64,000 nucleotides of DNA, taken from contig NZ_ML058598.1 of NCBI RefSeq assembly GCF_003635165.1, positions 52,504-116,503 of the forward strand, read 5' to 3'. The DNA is from Burkholderia sp. Nafp2/4-1b. Lineage in GTDB: Bacteria; Pseudomonadota; Gammaproteobacteria; Burkholderiales; Burkholderiaceae. The translations under genes and the position numbers were made by a program. Below are positions 1-8,253 of this stretch, piece by piece; position 1 is the first letter of the stretch; the number at the start of each line of letters is the position of its first letter. Under the pieces are notes generated by a model. It ran no database searches. It had not been told where the DNA came from and saw only the letters and a list, made by a program, of their open reading frames with translations.

Positions 1-443
1 ATCAGCAGGTTGCGGCGCGCCGGGGTCGCGCGGGCAATGCAGTACGCGATCGGGTAACCGGCGAGCAAACACATCAGCGTCGACGCGGCGGCCATCTTCA
101 GCGAACTGACGTAGGTTTTCAGGTACAGGTCGTCCTGCAGCAGCAACGCGTAATGCTTCAGCGACAACGCGACCTGCAGCGTGCCGGCTTCCAGCCGCGC
201 GAGCGCTGTGTACGGCGGGATGCCGAGCATCTGTTCCGCGAAGCTGATCTTCAGCACGAGCACGAACGGCAGCGCGAAGAAGACCGCGAGCCACAGGAAC
301 GGCACGCCGATCGCGATGCGGCGGCCCGACGGCAGGAAGCGCGACAGCGCGGTGAAGCGGCCGCGGAGCGCGTGGCCGGCGTCGGTGCTTGCTGCGCCGG
401 CTGCAACCGGCGCGGACGGGGTAGAGGCGGAGGTTCTCATCAT
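1..443 (-). CDS. potH: Putrescine ABC transporter permease PotH (partial)
   Basis: This is the N-terminal part of an inner-membrane permease of a polyamine ABC importer; the gene continues beyond the start of the window. The minus strand translates to a cytoplasmic N-terminus rich in Ala and Ser, a first membrane span containing IAIGVPFLWLAVFFALPF, and the segment KISFAEQMLGIPPYTAL that is typical of PotH and PotB proteins. Two consecutive ATG codons (443 and 440) follow a GAGGGAGAC ribosome-binding site. The start lies 8 bp after the potG stop, so potF, potG and potH form one transcription unit. In the family, PotH pairs with PotI, which would be expected further out. Confidence 0.85.
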   Translation of the reverse strand, partial: MMRTSASTPSAPVAAGAASTDAGHALRGRFTALSRFLPSGRRIAIGVPFLWLAVFFALPFVLVLKISFAEQMLGIPPYTALARLEAGTLQVALSLKHYALLLQDDLYLKTYVSSLKMAAASTLMCLLAGYPIAYCIARATPARRNLL

Positions 444-450
444 GTCTCCC

Positions 451-1587
451 TCACTGCGTCAGCACGACGCCGCTTGCCGGCGACCACGACACGAACACGT
501 CGTCGTTCCACGACGGCGCACCGTCGTGCAGCAGGTGCGAGCTCGACAGGTTCGACACGACCGTCTTGCCGCTCGGCAGACGCACGTGATACAGCGAGTA
601 GCTGCCCATGTACGCGATGTCGGTCACGACGCCGCGCGCCCAGTTGTGATGCGAGCCAGGCTTGTCGCGCGATACGTGCACGCGCTCCGGGCGTACCGAG
701 ATGCCCACCGGCATCCCGAGCGGGCCGGTCACGCCGTGGCTCACGTACATGCGCGCCTCGAGGTCGTCGCTCTCGACGAAGATGTGATCGGGCTCGTCCT
801 CGACCACGCGGCCTTCGAACAGGTTCGTCGAACCGATGAATTCGGCGGAGAAGCGGCTGTTCGGGTATTCGTACACTTCGCCCGGCGTGCCGATCTGCAC
901 GATCTTGCCTTCGCTCATCACCGCGAGGCGGCTCGCCATCGTCATCGCCTCTTCCTGGTCGTGCGTGACCATCACGCAGGTCACGTCGACCTTCTCGATG
1001 ATGTTCACGAGTTCGAGCTGGGTCTTCTGGCGGATCTTCTTGTCGAGCGCGGACATCGGCTCGTCGAGCAGCAGCAGCTTCGGGCGCTTGACGAGCGAAC
1101 GCGCGAGCGCGACGCGCTGCTGCTGGCCGCCCGACAGCTGATGCGGCTTGCGCTTCGCGTACTTGCTCATCTGCACGAGCGCGAGCGCGTCGGCCACGCG
1201 CTCCTTGATCTCGTTCTTCGGCGTGCCTTCCTGTTTCAACCCGAACGCGACGTTCGATTCGACCGACATGTGCGGAAACAGCGCGTACGACTGGAACATC
1301 ATGTTCACCGGCCGGCGGTACGGCGGCAGCGACGCGAGGTCTTCGCCGTCGACGAAGATCTTGCCGGACGTGGCCGTCTCCAGCCCGGCGAGCATGCGCA
1401 GCAGCGTCGACTTGCCGCAGCCCGAGCTGCCGAGCAGCGCGAACAGCTCGTTCTTCGCGATCGTCAGGTTCACGTTGTCGACGGCGGTGCTGTCGCCGAA
1501 CTTCTTCACGACGTTTTCGATGCGCACGAAGGCGTCGTTTTTCGAGCAGGCCGCGGCGGCCAGTGGGGCGGATGCGATGCGGTTCAT
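451..1587 (-). CDS. potG: Putrescine ABC transporter ATP-binding protein PotG
   Basis: The 378-residue protein is the ATPase that drives polyamine import through the PotH/PotI channel. Walker A is GSSGCGKST (about residues 53-61). The ABC signature LSGGQQQR, a Walker B ending in LLLDEP and the switch His in VMVTHDQEEA follow in order. The C-terminal third is a TOBE regulatory domain (SVRPERVHVS) as in MalK and PotA/PotG proteins. The start is the ATG of MNRIASAPL, 11 bp after the potF stop; the longer open frame upstream only reads the potF region out of frame. All catalytic motifs are intact. Confidence 0.93.
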   Translation of the reverse strand: MNRIASAPLAAAACSKNDAFVRIENVVKKFGDSTAVDNVNLTIAKNELFALLGSSGCGKSTLLRMLAGLETATSGKIFVDGEDLASLPPYRRPVNMMFQSYALFPHMSVESNVAFGLKQEGTPKNEIKERVADALALVQMSKYAKRKPHQLSGGQQQRVALARSLVKRPKLLLLDEPMSALDKKIRQKTQLELVNIIEKVDVTCVMVTHDQEEAMTMASRLAVMSEGKIVQIGTPGEVYEYPNSRFSAEFIGSTNLFEGRVVEDEPDHIFVESDDLEARMYVSHGVTGPLGMPVGISVRPERVHVSRDKPGSHHNWARGVVTDIAYMGSYSLYHVRLPSGKTVVSNLSSSHLLHDGAPSWNDDVFVSWSPASGVVLTQ

Positions 1588-1598
1588 GATCGTCGCCC

Positions 1599-2720
1599 TC
1601 AACCGCCCGACTTCAGTTGCAGCCACAGACGGTTCTGCATCCGCGCGATGTCGGCGCTGCGCGGCATCGCGAGCGCCGTCTTCGCGATCGTGCCGTCCGG
1701 CAGGTAGATACTCGAATCCTGCGCGATCGCCGGCGTCACGAACGCCTTCGCGGCCTTGTTCGCGCTCGGGTAGAAGATCTCGTTCGTGATCGCCGCGTTG
1801 GTCTTCGGCTCCTCGATGTAGTTGATCCACTTCAGCGCGGCTTCGGGGTGCGGCGCATCCTTCGGGATCGCCATCACGTCGAACCACAGCAACCCGCCTT
1901 CCTTCGGATTCACGTAGCGGATTTCGTACGAGCGCTTCGCGTCGAGCGTGCGCCGCCGCGCGACGCTGACGTCGCCGGACCAGCCGAGCACGACACACAC
2001 GTCGTTGTTCGCGAGATCGTCGGAATAGCCGGCCGAGCTGAACTGCGTCACGTACGGGCGGATCTTCTTCAACACGTCGTAGGCGGCCTGGTAGTCGGCC
2101 GGGTTCCGGCTCGCCGGATCCTTGCCCATGTATTGCAGCGCGGCCGCGAATACGGCGTCCGGGGCATCGAGCAGCGAGATGCCGCAGCCCTTCAGCTTCG
2201 CCGCGTTCGCCGGATCGAACAGCAGCGCCCAGCTGTCGGTCGGCGCGTTGTCGCCGAGCCGCTTCTTCACCGCCTCCACGTTGTAGCCGATGCCCGTCGT
2301 GCCCCACGCCCACGGCACGCCGTACTGATTGCCCGGATCGGCCTTCGCGATCATCTTCATCAGCACCGGGTCGAGATGCGCGAGGTTTGGCAGCTTCGAC
2401 TTGTCGAGCTTCTGGTACACGCCGGCCTGGATCTGCTGGGCGAGATAGTTCGACGTCGGCACGACGATGTCGTAGCCCGAGCTGCCCGCGAGCAGCTTGG
2501 TCTGCAGCGTGTCGTCGCTGTCGTAGCTGTCGTAGCGCACCTTGATGCCCGTCTGCTTCTCGAAATTGGGCACGGTGTCCTTCGCGACGTACGCCGACCA
2601 GTTGTACACGTTCAGGTTGTCCTCGCCCGCACGGGCGGACAGGCTGGCCGCGGCGGCCAGCGCCACCGACGTGACGATTGCGGCGCGGCAAGCCGCGCGA
2701 CGACGGAAACGGACACGCAT
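1599..2720 (-). CDS. potF: Periplasmic putrescine-binding protein PotF
   Basis: This 373-residue extracytoplasmic solute-binding protein captures putrescine or a related polyamine and delivers it to PotGHI. A signal peptide (MRVRFRRRAACRAAIVTS followed by an Ala-rich stretch to about residue 32) precedes the family motif NLNVYNWSAYVAKDTV. Later blocks such as YDIVVPTSNYLAQQI, VPWAWGTTGIGYN and LLWFDVMAIPKDAPHPEAAL match the PotD/PotF family. AAGGAG lies 9 bp before the chosen ATG. It is the first gene of the potFGH unit and diverges from a LuxR-type regulator at 2969. Confidence 0.92.
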   Translation of the reverse strand: MRVRFRRRAACRAAIVTSVALAAAASLSARAGEDNLNVYNWSAYVAKDTVPNFEKQTGIKVRYDSYDSDDTLQTKLLAGSSGYDIVVPTSNYLAQQIQAGVYQKLDKSKLPNLAHLDPVLMKMIAKADPGNQYGVPWAWGTTGIGYNVEAVKKRLGDNAPTDSWALLFDPANAAKLKGCGISLLDAPDAVFAAALQYMGKDPASRNPADYQAAYDVLKKIRPYVTQFSSAGYSDDLANNDVCVVLGWSGDVSVARRRTLDAKRSYEIRYVNPKEGGLLWFDVMAIPKDAPHPEAALKWINYIEEPKTNAAITNEIFYPSANKAAKAFVTPAIAQDSSIYLPDGTIAKTALAMPRSADIARMQNRLWLQLKSGG

Positions 2721-2968
2721 GGGGATTCTCCTTGTGATGGGTATCGGCCGTGCCGCGAGATCGGCGTCGGGCGTCCGGCCTCGCGTCATCGCCGTCCGGC
2801 GGTGTTCAGCACAAGGGTCAATGTAGGGATCGCGGCGCGCACCGTCAGTCCTGAAAACCGGGACAAACGTCATCGCCGCTCGGGGGCGCTTGGGTAGATT
2901 CCCGCGTAGGCAGTCGAAAATATTCGTGATACCTGTAGCGCCACCTGATTTCTTCGATACTCGACGCC

Positions 2969-3802
2969 ATGAGCGCTGCGCTTTCCACCCCCGACCTCCC
3001 GCTGAGTCACGTCGCGTTCGTGACCGATACGCTCGGTGACATCGCGCAAGCAATCGGGACGCCGCAGTTCATGCGCGCCGTGTACGACACGCTCGTGCGC
3101 TACGTCGACTTCGACGCGGTGCATCTCGACTACGAACGCTGCGTGACGTCGGGCCGGCGCAGCGTCGGCTGGATCGGCAGCTTCGGGCGTGAGCCCGAAC
3201 TCGTCGCACAGGTGATGCGCCACTACTACCGCAGCTATGCGAGCGACGACGTCACGTACGCGGCCATCGAGAGCGACAGCGACATGCAGTTGCTGCAGGT
3301 GTCGTCGCAGCGGGTCGCGAGCGAGTTGCGGCACCTGTTCTTCGATGCCGGCGACATTCACGACGAATGCGTGATTGCGGGGGTGACGGGCGGTACGCGC
3401 TACTCGATCTCGGTCGCGCGCTCGCGGCGGTTGCCGTCGTTTTCGCTGAAGGAACTGAGCCTCCTGAAACACTTGTCGCAGGCGGTGCTGCCGATGGCGT
3501 CCGCGCACAAGCGGTTGCTCGGCGCGGCCTGCGCGGACGAAGCGCCGCGCGACGAAGTCGATCTCGACCTCGTCGCGCAATGGCTTCCGGAGTGGCAGGA
3601 GCGACTGACCGCGCGCGAGATGCACGTGTGCGCGTCGTTCATCCAGGGCATGACGTCGACGGCGATCGCGCAGTCGATGGGGCTCAAGACGTCTACCGTC
3701 GATACCTACGCGAAGCGTGCGTTCGCGAAACTCGGCGTCGATTCGCGCCGGCAGCTGATAGCGCTCGTGCTGAGGAATGCGTCGCGTCGACACGCTGCGT
3801 GA
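2969..3802 (+). CDS. LuxR-family transcriptional regulator
   Basis: The 277-residue protein ends in a LuxR/FixJ helix-turn-helix: LTAREMHVCASFIQGMTSTA, then a recognition helix with TSTVDTYAKRAFAKLG (about residues 212-268). The N-terminal 200 residues are a probable ligand-sensing region and lack the phospho-acceptor pattern of a receiver domain. It is transcribed away from potF with about 250 bp between the starts, so control of polyamine uptake is plausible but inferred from position alone. The family assignment is firm; the ligand is unknown. Confidence 0.82.
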   Translation: MSAALSTPDLPLSHVAFVTDTLGDIAQAIGTPQFMRAVYDTLVRYVDFDAVHLDYERCVTSGRRSVGWIGSFGREPELVAQVMRHYYRSYASDDVTYAAIESDSDMQLLQVSSQRVASELRHLFFDAGDIHDECVIAGVTGGTRYSISVARSRRLPSFSLKELSLLKHLSQAVLPMASAHKRLLGAACADEAPRDEVDLDLVAQWLPEWQERLTAREMHVCASFIQGMTSTAIAQSMGLKTSTVDTYAKRAFAKLGVDSRRQLIALVLRNASRRHAA

Positions 3803-3889
3803 GCGCGCGGCGGGTGCACGTGGTCGGGCAGCTTGGACACACTGTCGGCCTTCACCGCCGGGTGTGCCACGCGTGCCGTGCGTGCCGGC

Positions 3890-4384
3890 CTAATGCCGTC
3901 GCATCCCGCCGCCGACGCCGTGCTCCCCGCCGACGAAGGTGGGGCCATGGTGAAAACCCCCACCCATCGGCACGCCGATGCGGCCATGCACGACACCACC
4001 GCCGTGACCGAAGTGACCGAAGTGACCGAAATGCCCGAAGTGGTCGAAGTGATGGCGGTGATGGAAGCGGTCGATGAAGACGAAACTCGCGCCCGTGCCG
4101 ACGAATACGGCCGGCCCCCAGTACCACGGATCGGCGTACGGATACCCGGTGTCCGAATACCACACGATGCTGCCGTCCGTGCTTTGCTCCATCTGCCAGG
4201 AGCCGTCGCTCTGACGGCACGCGCGCCCGACCATCTGCTGCTCGGCCCCGTCGATTTCCGCCTGCACGACGACTGCCCGGCAACGTGCGCCTTCGTCCAC
4301 CGAGTCGTCATACATTTGCGCCAGTGCGGCCACGGACGACCCGAGACAGACGACGCCGATTCCGAATCGAAACAAGTTGCACAT
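3890..4384 (-). CDS. Secreted His/Gly-rich protein of unknown function
   Basis: This 164-residue protein has a signal peptide (MCNLFRFGIGVVCLGSSVAA, cleavage after ALA) and a region RCRAVVVQAEIDGAEQQMVG like surface-antigen-type proteins. Its C-terminus is very rich in His, Phe and Gly, with an HFGHFGHFGHFGH array followed by Gly-rich sequence. At the DNA level the array is a nine-base repeat (consensus GAAGTGACC on the plus strand, about 4004-4060). CAGGAG six bases before ATG 4384 decides the start over ATGs further upstream. Metal binding by the His tract is possible but unproven. Confidence 0.65.
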   Translation of the reverse strand: MCNLFRFGIGVVCLGSSVAALAQMYDDSVDEGARCRAVVVQAEIDGAEQQMVGRACRQSDGSWQMEQSTDGSIVWYSDTGYPYADPWYWGPAVFVGTGASFVFIDRFHHRHHFDHFGHFGHFGHFGHGGGVVHGRIGVPMGGGFHHGPTFVGGEHGVGGGMRRH

Positions 4385-4543
4385 GATCGGCTCCTGCATG
4401 GTTGCCCCCGACCGCTCGACCCTTCGCGCCGTTGACAACGCCCGCTTCGCTTCGTATAGGGTCACCCGACCATTGAACGATAGTGCATGGCCGGTTATTC
4501 CAGGGGTCGGGATGCGCGAGCGCGACGCAGGAACCGCCGGCGC

Positions 4544-5011
4544 TCACGCGCGCGGCGAGCGCCGGACGATGCAGTAGATGCCGGCGGCAGTCATGCCGAA
4601 GACGAGATGGGCAACGAGCGTGATCGCGCCGCGCACCGGAACGAACCACGGGAAGAGCGCGGTGAACGCGTGCAGGTTGACGCCATAGAGAACGACCCCG
4701 AACACGCCGCCCGCGAGCAGCGCGGCGCCGCATGACAGATTGCGGATCAGCATCGCCAGCACGGCCGTGTACGCGAGCGAAAGCGCGGCATGCACGAGCG
4801 TCGCCACGCCCAGGATCGTCGGATCGAAGCTCGCGGGGCCGCCGAGCACCGCGTGCCCCATCACGATGGCGGCCGTCAGGCGTGCGTCGCGCAGCAGATT
4901 GTGAAACGCGTCATCGCCGGCGATCGGCCAGAGCAGCAGTTCGATGATCGTCGAGCCGAACGCCGCGCCGAATGCTGCACCGAGAATCGGAACCGGACCG
5001 GTCGGCTTCAA
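4544..5011 (-). CDS. Four-TM inner-membrane protein
   Basis: A 155-residue hydrophobic protein with about four predicted membrane spans: around residues 8-32 (ILGAAFGAAFGSTIIELLLW), 67-90, 93-115 and 127-148. It ends in a short basic cytoplasmic tail. I do not recognise a functional family. It lies between the secreted His-rich gene and the hypothetical gene at 5048, all on the minus strand. Confidence 0.6.
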   Translation of the reverse strand: MKPTGPVPILGAAFGAAFGSTIIELLLWPIAGDDAFHNLLRDARLTAAIVMGHAVLGGPASFDPTILGVATLVHAALSLAYTAVLAMLIRNLSCGAALLAGGVFGVVLYGVNLHAFTALFPWFVPVRGAITLVAHLVFGMTAAGIYCIVRRSPRA

Positions 5012-5047
5012 GTGCCCGCCTCCGCGATGACAGCCCGCCGTGCGGAC

Positions 5048-5707
5048 TTACAACGGACGTTCGCAGTCCGTCCAGTACGCGAACGGATCGCGATGCTTGG
5101 GGTAGTGCTCGTCGAGCCACTTCAGCAACGTCGCCCGCGCGTTGTCCATATCGGCCTTCGACGACGACGTCGTCAGCTCGTGCAGTTCGACGGACTTTTC
5201 GCGATCCATCACGTAGCAGTTCCAGTCGGGACCGTCGAGATCCGGATCGTCGGACGCCTTCGACGACTTGCGCCAGCCGAAGCCCTTGCGCGCATCGATG
5301 TAGTAACGCGGATGCACCTTCAGATACGACATCTCGCCACCCTGCAGGCTGCTTTCCGCGCGCAGCACGTCACGCTCGTCGACGATCTGCGTGACTTCCG
5401 GCAACCGGCGCGCGCGCCAGCCGGGCGGCAGCGTCGCGCTCGCGCGCACCGCGTCGTACGGGCCCCACGTGAGGCCCCAGGCCTCGGCCATGCGCTTCAT
5501 GAACGCATCCGCGCCCGGATAGCCGCGCAGCTGGATGCGCGTCGACAACGTGACTTCGACCCGGCCATCGGCGCCGGTGGCGTCGCCTGCCGCTTCGAAC
5601 GGGTTGCCCGGACGCGACGCGCGCTGCTGCGCGTCCGCGGGCGCCATGCCCGAAAACAGCTGGTCGAGCGCCGCACGCGCTTTCGACGACTTGTCTGGTC
5701 TATTCAT
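5048..5707 (-). CDS. Hypothetical cytoplasmic protein
   Basis: A 219-residue soluble protein with no signal peptide or membrane span. Visible blocks are VEVTLSTRIQLRGYPGADAF, WRARRLPEVTQIVDERDVLR and an aromatic, acidic C-terminus (LKWLDEHYPKHRDPFAYW). I recognise no family. The frame is long, keeps Burkholderia-like codon use throughout and starts at ATG, so it is probably a real gene. It is the first of three minus-strand genes of unknown role (5707 down to 3890). Confidence 0.55.
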   Translation of the reverse strand: MNRPDKSSKARAALDQLFSGMAPADAQQRASRPGNPFEAAGDATGADGRVEVTLSTRIQLRGYPGADAFMKRMAEAWGLTWGPYDAVRASATLPPGWRARRLPEVTQIVDERDVLRAESSLQGGEMSYLKVHPRYYIDARKGFGWRKSSKASDDPDLDGPDWNCYVMDREKSVELHELTTSSSKADMDNARATLLKWLDEHYPKHRDPFAYWTDCERPL

Positions 5708-5868
5708 TCCTCATTTCCTTTGCATTCGAACGGCTCTGACGTTCGATTTTCGCTCATCTGCGGATCTCGCGGTTTTCCGCGGACGCATTGTCGACGATCC
5801 GTTATCCCAGGTCGAGCCGCGGCGACGTCCATGTGCTGCTCGTCGCGCGTCCCGACACCCGTTGTTGT

Positions 5869-6849
5869 TTACCCCAGCGCCGCCCGCATGCGCTCCATCA
5901 AAGCAAGCACCTCCGGACGATTCTCGCCCTTCGCATGCACGAAGTGATACCGGAGCAGCGACTCGACCTCATGGCGGCTCACGCGCACGAGCGCGCTGCG
6001 CTTCAGATAGGCATCCGCAAGCGGCGTGCGCGCGAGCGCCACGCCGAGCCCCGCTTCAGCCGCCGCGAGCACCAGGTTGTAGTCCTCGAAGCGGCGATCC
6101 TGCGCACGCGGCTTGAACGCTATGCCGAGCGCGTCGAACCAGGTGCGCCAGCCCGTCACGTCGGAGTCGTGCAGCAGCGGCATCTCGAGCAGCGCGGCAT
6201 CGCCGCCGCGACGGCGCAGCGCGGCCAGTTGCGCGGCGAGCCGCGGATGCGCGACAGGATAAAGCGTTTCCGGCATGAACTCGCGGGTTTCGAGCTGACG
6301 CCAGTTGCCGCGCCCGTAGCGGATCGACAGATCCGCTTCGCCGGCGGCGATATCCACGTTACGCAGTTCGATGCCGAGCTCGATGCGCAGCGCCGGCGCT
6401 TCGCTCTCGAGCGCGCTCTGTCGGTCGAACAGCCACAGCTGCGCGAAGGCCGGCACCACGCTCATTTTGACGAGGCGCGGCGTGCGCGGCGAGCGCCACT
6501 GGTCGGCCGCGCTGTCGATGATCGCGAACGCCTGCTCGATCCGGCCGACGAAGCGCTGACCGTCCGGCGTCAGGCGCACGCCGCGTGCATGACGCTCGAA
6601 TAATGCCATGCCCAGCCAGTTCTCGACCGCGGCCACGCGCCGGCTGATCGCGCCGTGCGTGACGCCGGACACCTCGGCCGCCGCCAGAAACGACCCCTCG
6701 CGCGCCACCGTGCAGACGGTCTCCAGGCTCGCGAGCGGCGGCCGCGGGCCAGATACCGACGCGATGGCCGACAGCGCGTCCGTCACCCGCCGTTGCGCGC
6801 GCGCCGAACCGTCGGGCCGGCGTTGCCCCGAGCTGTGAGCCATATTCAT
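5869..6849 (-). CDS. LysR-family transcriptional regulator
   Basis: A 326-residue LysR protein. An unusually long N-terminal extension (about 38 residues) precedes the winged helix with SLETVCTVAREGSFLAAAE, SGVTHGAISRRVAAVE and LGMALFERHARGVRLTPDG. The remainder is a periplasmic-binding-protein-like effector domain (VKMSVVPAFAQLWLFDR and so on), closest in style to GcvA-type regulators. It diverges from the EamA transporter at 6907 with only about 57 bp between the starts, so it very likely controls that exporter and itself. Confidence 0.88.
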   Translation of the reverse strand: MNMAHSSGQRRPDGSARAQRRVTDALSAIASVSGPRPPLASLETVCTVAREGSFLAAAEVSGVTHGAISRRVAAVENWLGMALFERHARGVRLTPDGQRFVGRIEQAFAIIDSAADQWRSPRTPRLVKMSVVPAFAQLWLFDRQSALESEAPALRIELGIELRNVDIAAGEADLSIRYGRGNWRQLETREFMPETLYPVAHPRLAAQLAALRRRGGDAALLEMPLLHDSDVTGWRTWFDALGIAFKPRAQDRRFEDYNLVLAAAEAGLGVALARTPLADAYLKRSALVRVSRHEVESLLRYHFVHAKGENRPEVLALMERMRAALG

Positions 6850-6906
6850 ACCCGCATGTTGATCTGTGCGCTAGCTTAACATCTCGCGCCGCCGCACCAT
6901 GGCCGC

Positions 6907-7806
6907 ATGAACACCCTTTCCTCCCCGTCGCGCAACGCGCGAATGCCGCTCGTCGCGGCCGGTGCGGTGGCCTTCACGATCGTGTCGTGGGCGTCCGCGT
7001 TCCCGTTCATCCGGATCGGGCTGCACGGGCTCGCGCCGCTGCAGCTCGCGGCCGCCCGCTTCGCGACCGCGGCCGTGCTGGTGCTCGCATGGCTCGCGTG
7101 GCGGCGGCCGCCAAGGCCGTCCGCGCGCGATGCGCTGCGCTTTCTCGTCTGCGGCTTTCTCGGCATCGCGCTCTACAACGCGCTGCTCAATACCGGCGAG
7201 CAAACCGTGTCGGCCGGCGCGGCGAGCTTCATCGTCAACACGCTGCCGATCTTCACGGCGGTGCTCGCTGCGGTGTTCCTGCGCGAACGCTTCAATCGCT
7301 GGGGCTGGCTCGGTTCGCTGGTCAGCCTGGCCGGCATCGCGGTGATCGCGCACGGGCAGCCGGGCGGCCTCGTGCTCGGCTCCGGCAGCACGCTGATCCT
7401 CGGTGCGGCGCTGTGTTCGGCCAGCTATTTCGTGCTGCAGCGGCGGCTGATTCCCGTGTACGGTGCGCTCCCGTGCGCCGCTTATACGCTGCTGGCCGGT
7501 GCGGTACTGCTCACACCGTGGCTGCCCGGCGCGATCGCGTCGCTCGGCGGCGACGCTTCGCACGATACGGCGCTCGCCGTGCTGGTGCTCGGTGTGTTTC
7601 CCGCCGCGCTCGGGTACGCGACCTGGACCTTCGCACTCGGCTACTTCGGCGCGGCGCGCGCCGCCAATTTCCTGTATCTGACGCCAGCGGTTGCAACCGT
7701 GCTGTCGATCGTGCTGACGGGCGAGCGGCCGGGCGTCGAGACGGTGTGCGGCGGCCTGCTGGCGATCGCGGGCGTGATATTCGTCGCGTTGCGTGGACGG
7801 ACGTAG
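6907..7806 (+). CDS. EamA/DMT-family transporter
   Basis: A 299-residue membrane protein with about ten hydrophobic spans arranged as two EamA repeats. The first repeat begins FTIVSWASAFPFIRIGLHGL; the second includes SASYFVLQRRLIPVYGALP and ends in the conserved ERPGVETVCGGLLAIAGVIF. Drug/metabolite transporters of this type usually export small metabolites or amino acids; the substrate here is unknown. The adjacent divergent LysR gene is the probable regulator. Confidence 0.88.
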   Translation: MNTLSSPSRNARMPLVAAGAVAFTIVSWASAFPFIRIGLHGLAPLQLAAARFATAAVLVLAWLAWRRPPRPSARDALRFLVCGFLGIALYNALLNTGEQTVSAGAASFIVNTLPIFTAVLAAVFLRERFNRWGWLGSLVSLAGIAVIAHGQPGGLVLGSGSTLILGAALCSASYFVLQRRLIPVYGALPCAAYTLLAGAVLLTPWLPGAIASLGGDASHDTALAVLVLGVFPAALGYATWTFALGYFGAARAANFLYLTPAVATVLSIVLTGERPGVETVCGGLLAIAGVIFVALRGRT

Positions 7807-8174
7807 GCGCGGGGGCGCAGCGGACGGCAAGCCTCAGCAAGCCCCGATTCGAGCGAGCCCGGTAACGTCACGTCCAGCCGGACCCGTATCTCTGCCGAGC
7901 CGAACGCGCGCTGGGCCGATTTGTATCGGCCCCATTCGGCGGGGGCCGTCGAACTCGACCGTTAGTTGCGTAATGTAACGGCTCGCCGGTTGCCGAAGGG
8001 TATGCACGCCGCTCGACCCGCGACGTACGCCGGCATTCCGCCCACTCGCTCCGGGACGCTGGGTCGGCGCGGCGCTTCCGTCCGGCCCGGCGCGCTGCAG
8101 ACAGCGCCGCCGCCTCGATCGCTGCGACGAGCGTGCCAGACGTCGTCCCCGCGGGCATGAAGATTGGCCGATTT
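7807..8174. other. Intergenic stretch, no gene recognised
   Basis: No open frame here has convincing protein character. The small frames are reading shadows without recognisable motifs or good ribosome-binding sites. The only signal near it is the FNR-like box just downstream at 8175-8188. Confidence 0.5.
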
Positions 8175-8188
8175 CTGATTTCGGTCAA
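8175..8188 (+). promoter_or_regulatory. FNR-like box upstream of beta-CASP gene
   Basis: CTGATTTCGGTCAA is a close match to the FNR/FixK consensus TTGAT-N4-ATCAA, and lies 65 bp before the ATG at 8254. The spacing fits a class II activator site centred near -41. An FNR-type regulator with matching recognition residues is encoded at 16881. Confidence 0.55.
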
Positions 8189-8253
8189 CCGGCGCGCGCG
8201 CGTTCGGAATGTAATCAAGTTACTGCCCTGTCGACTCCCGCTGAGGCGATTCC

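Noticed and set aside
181..1707. Long plus-strand frame opposite potG
   Set aside because: It is the antisense shadow of potG and potF, rich in His and Arg as expected from reversed GC-rich codons.
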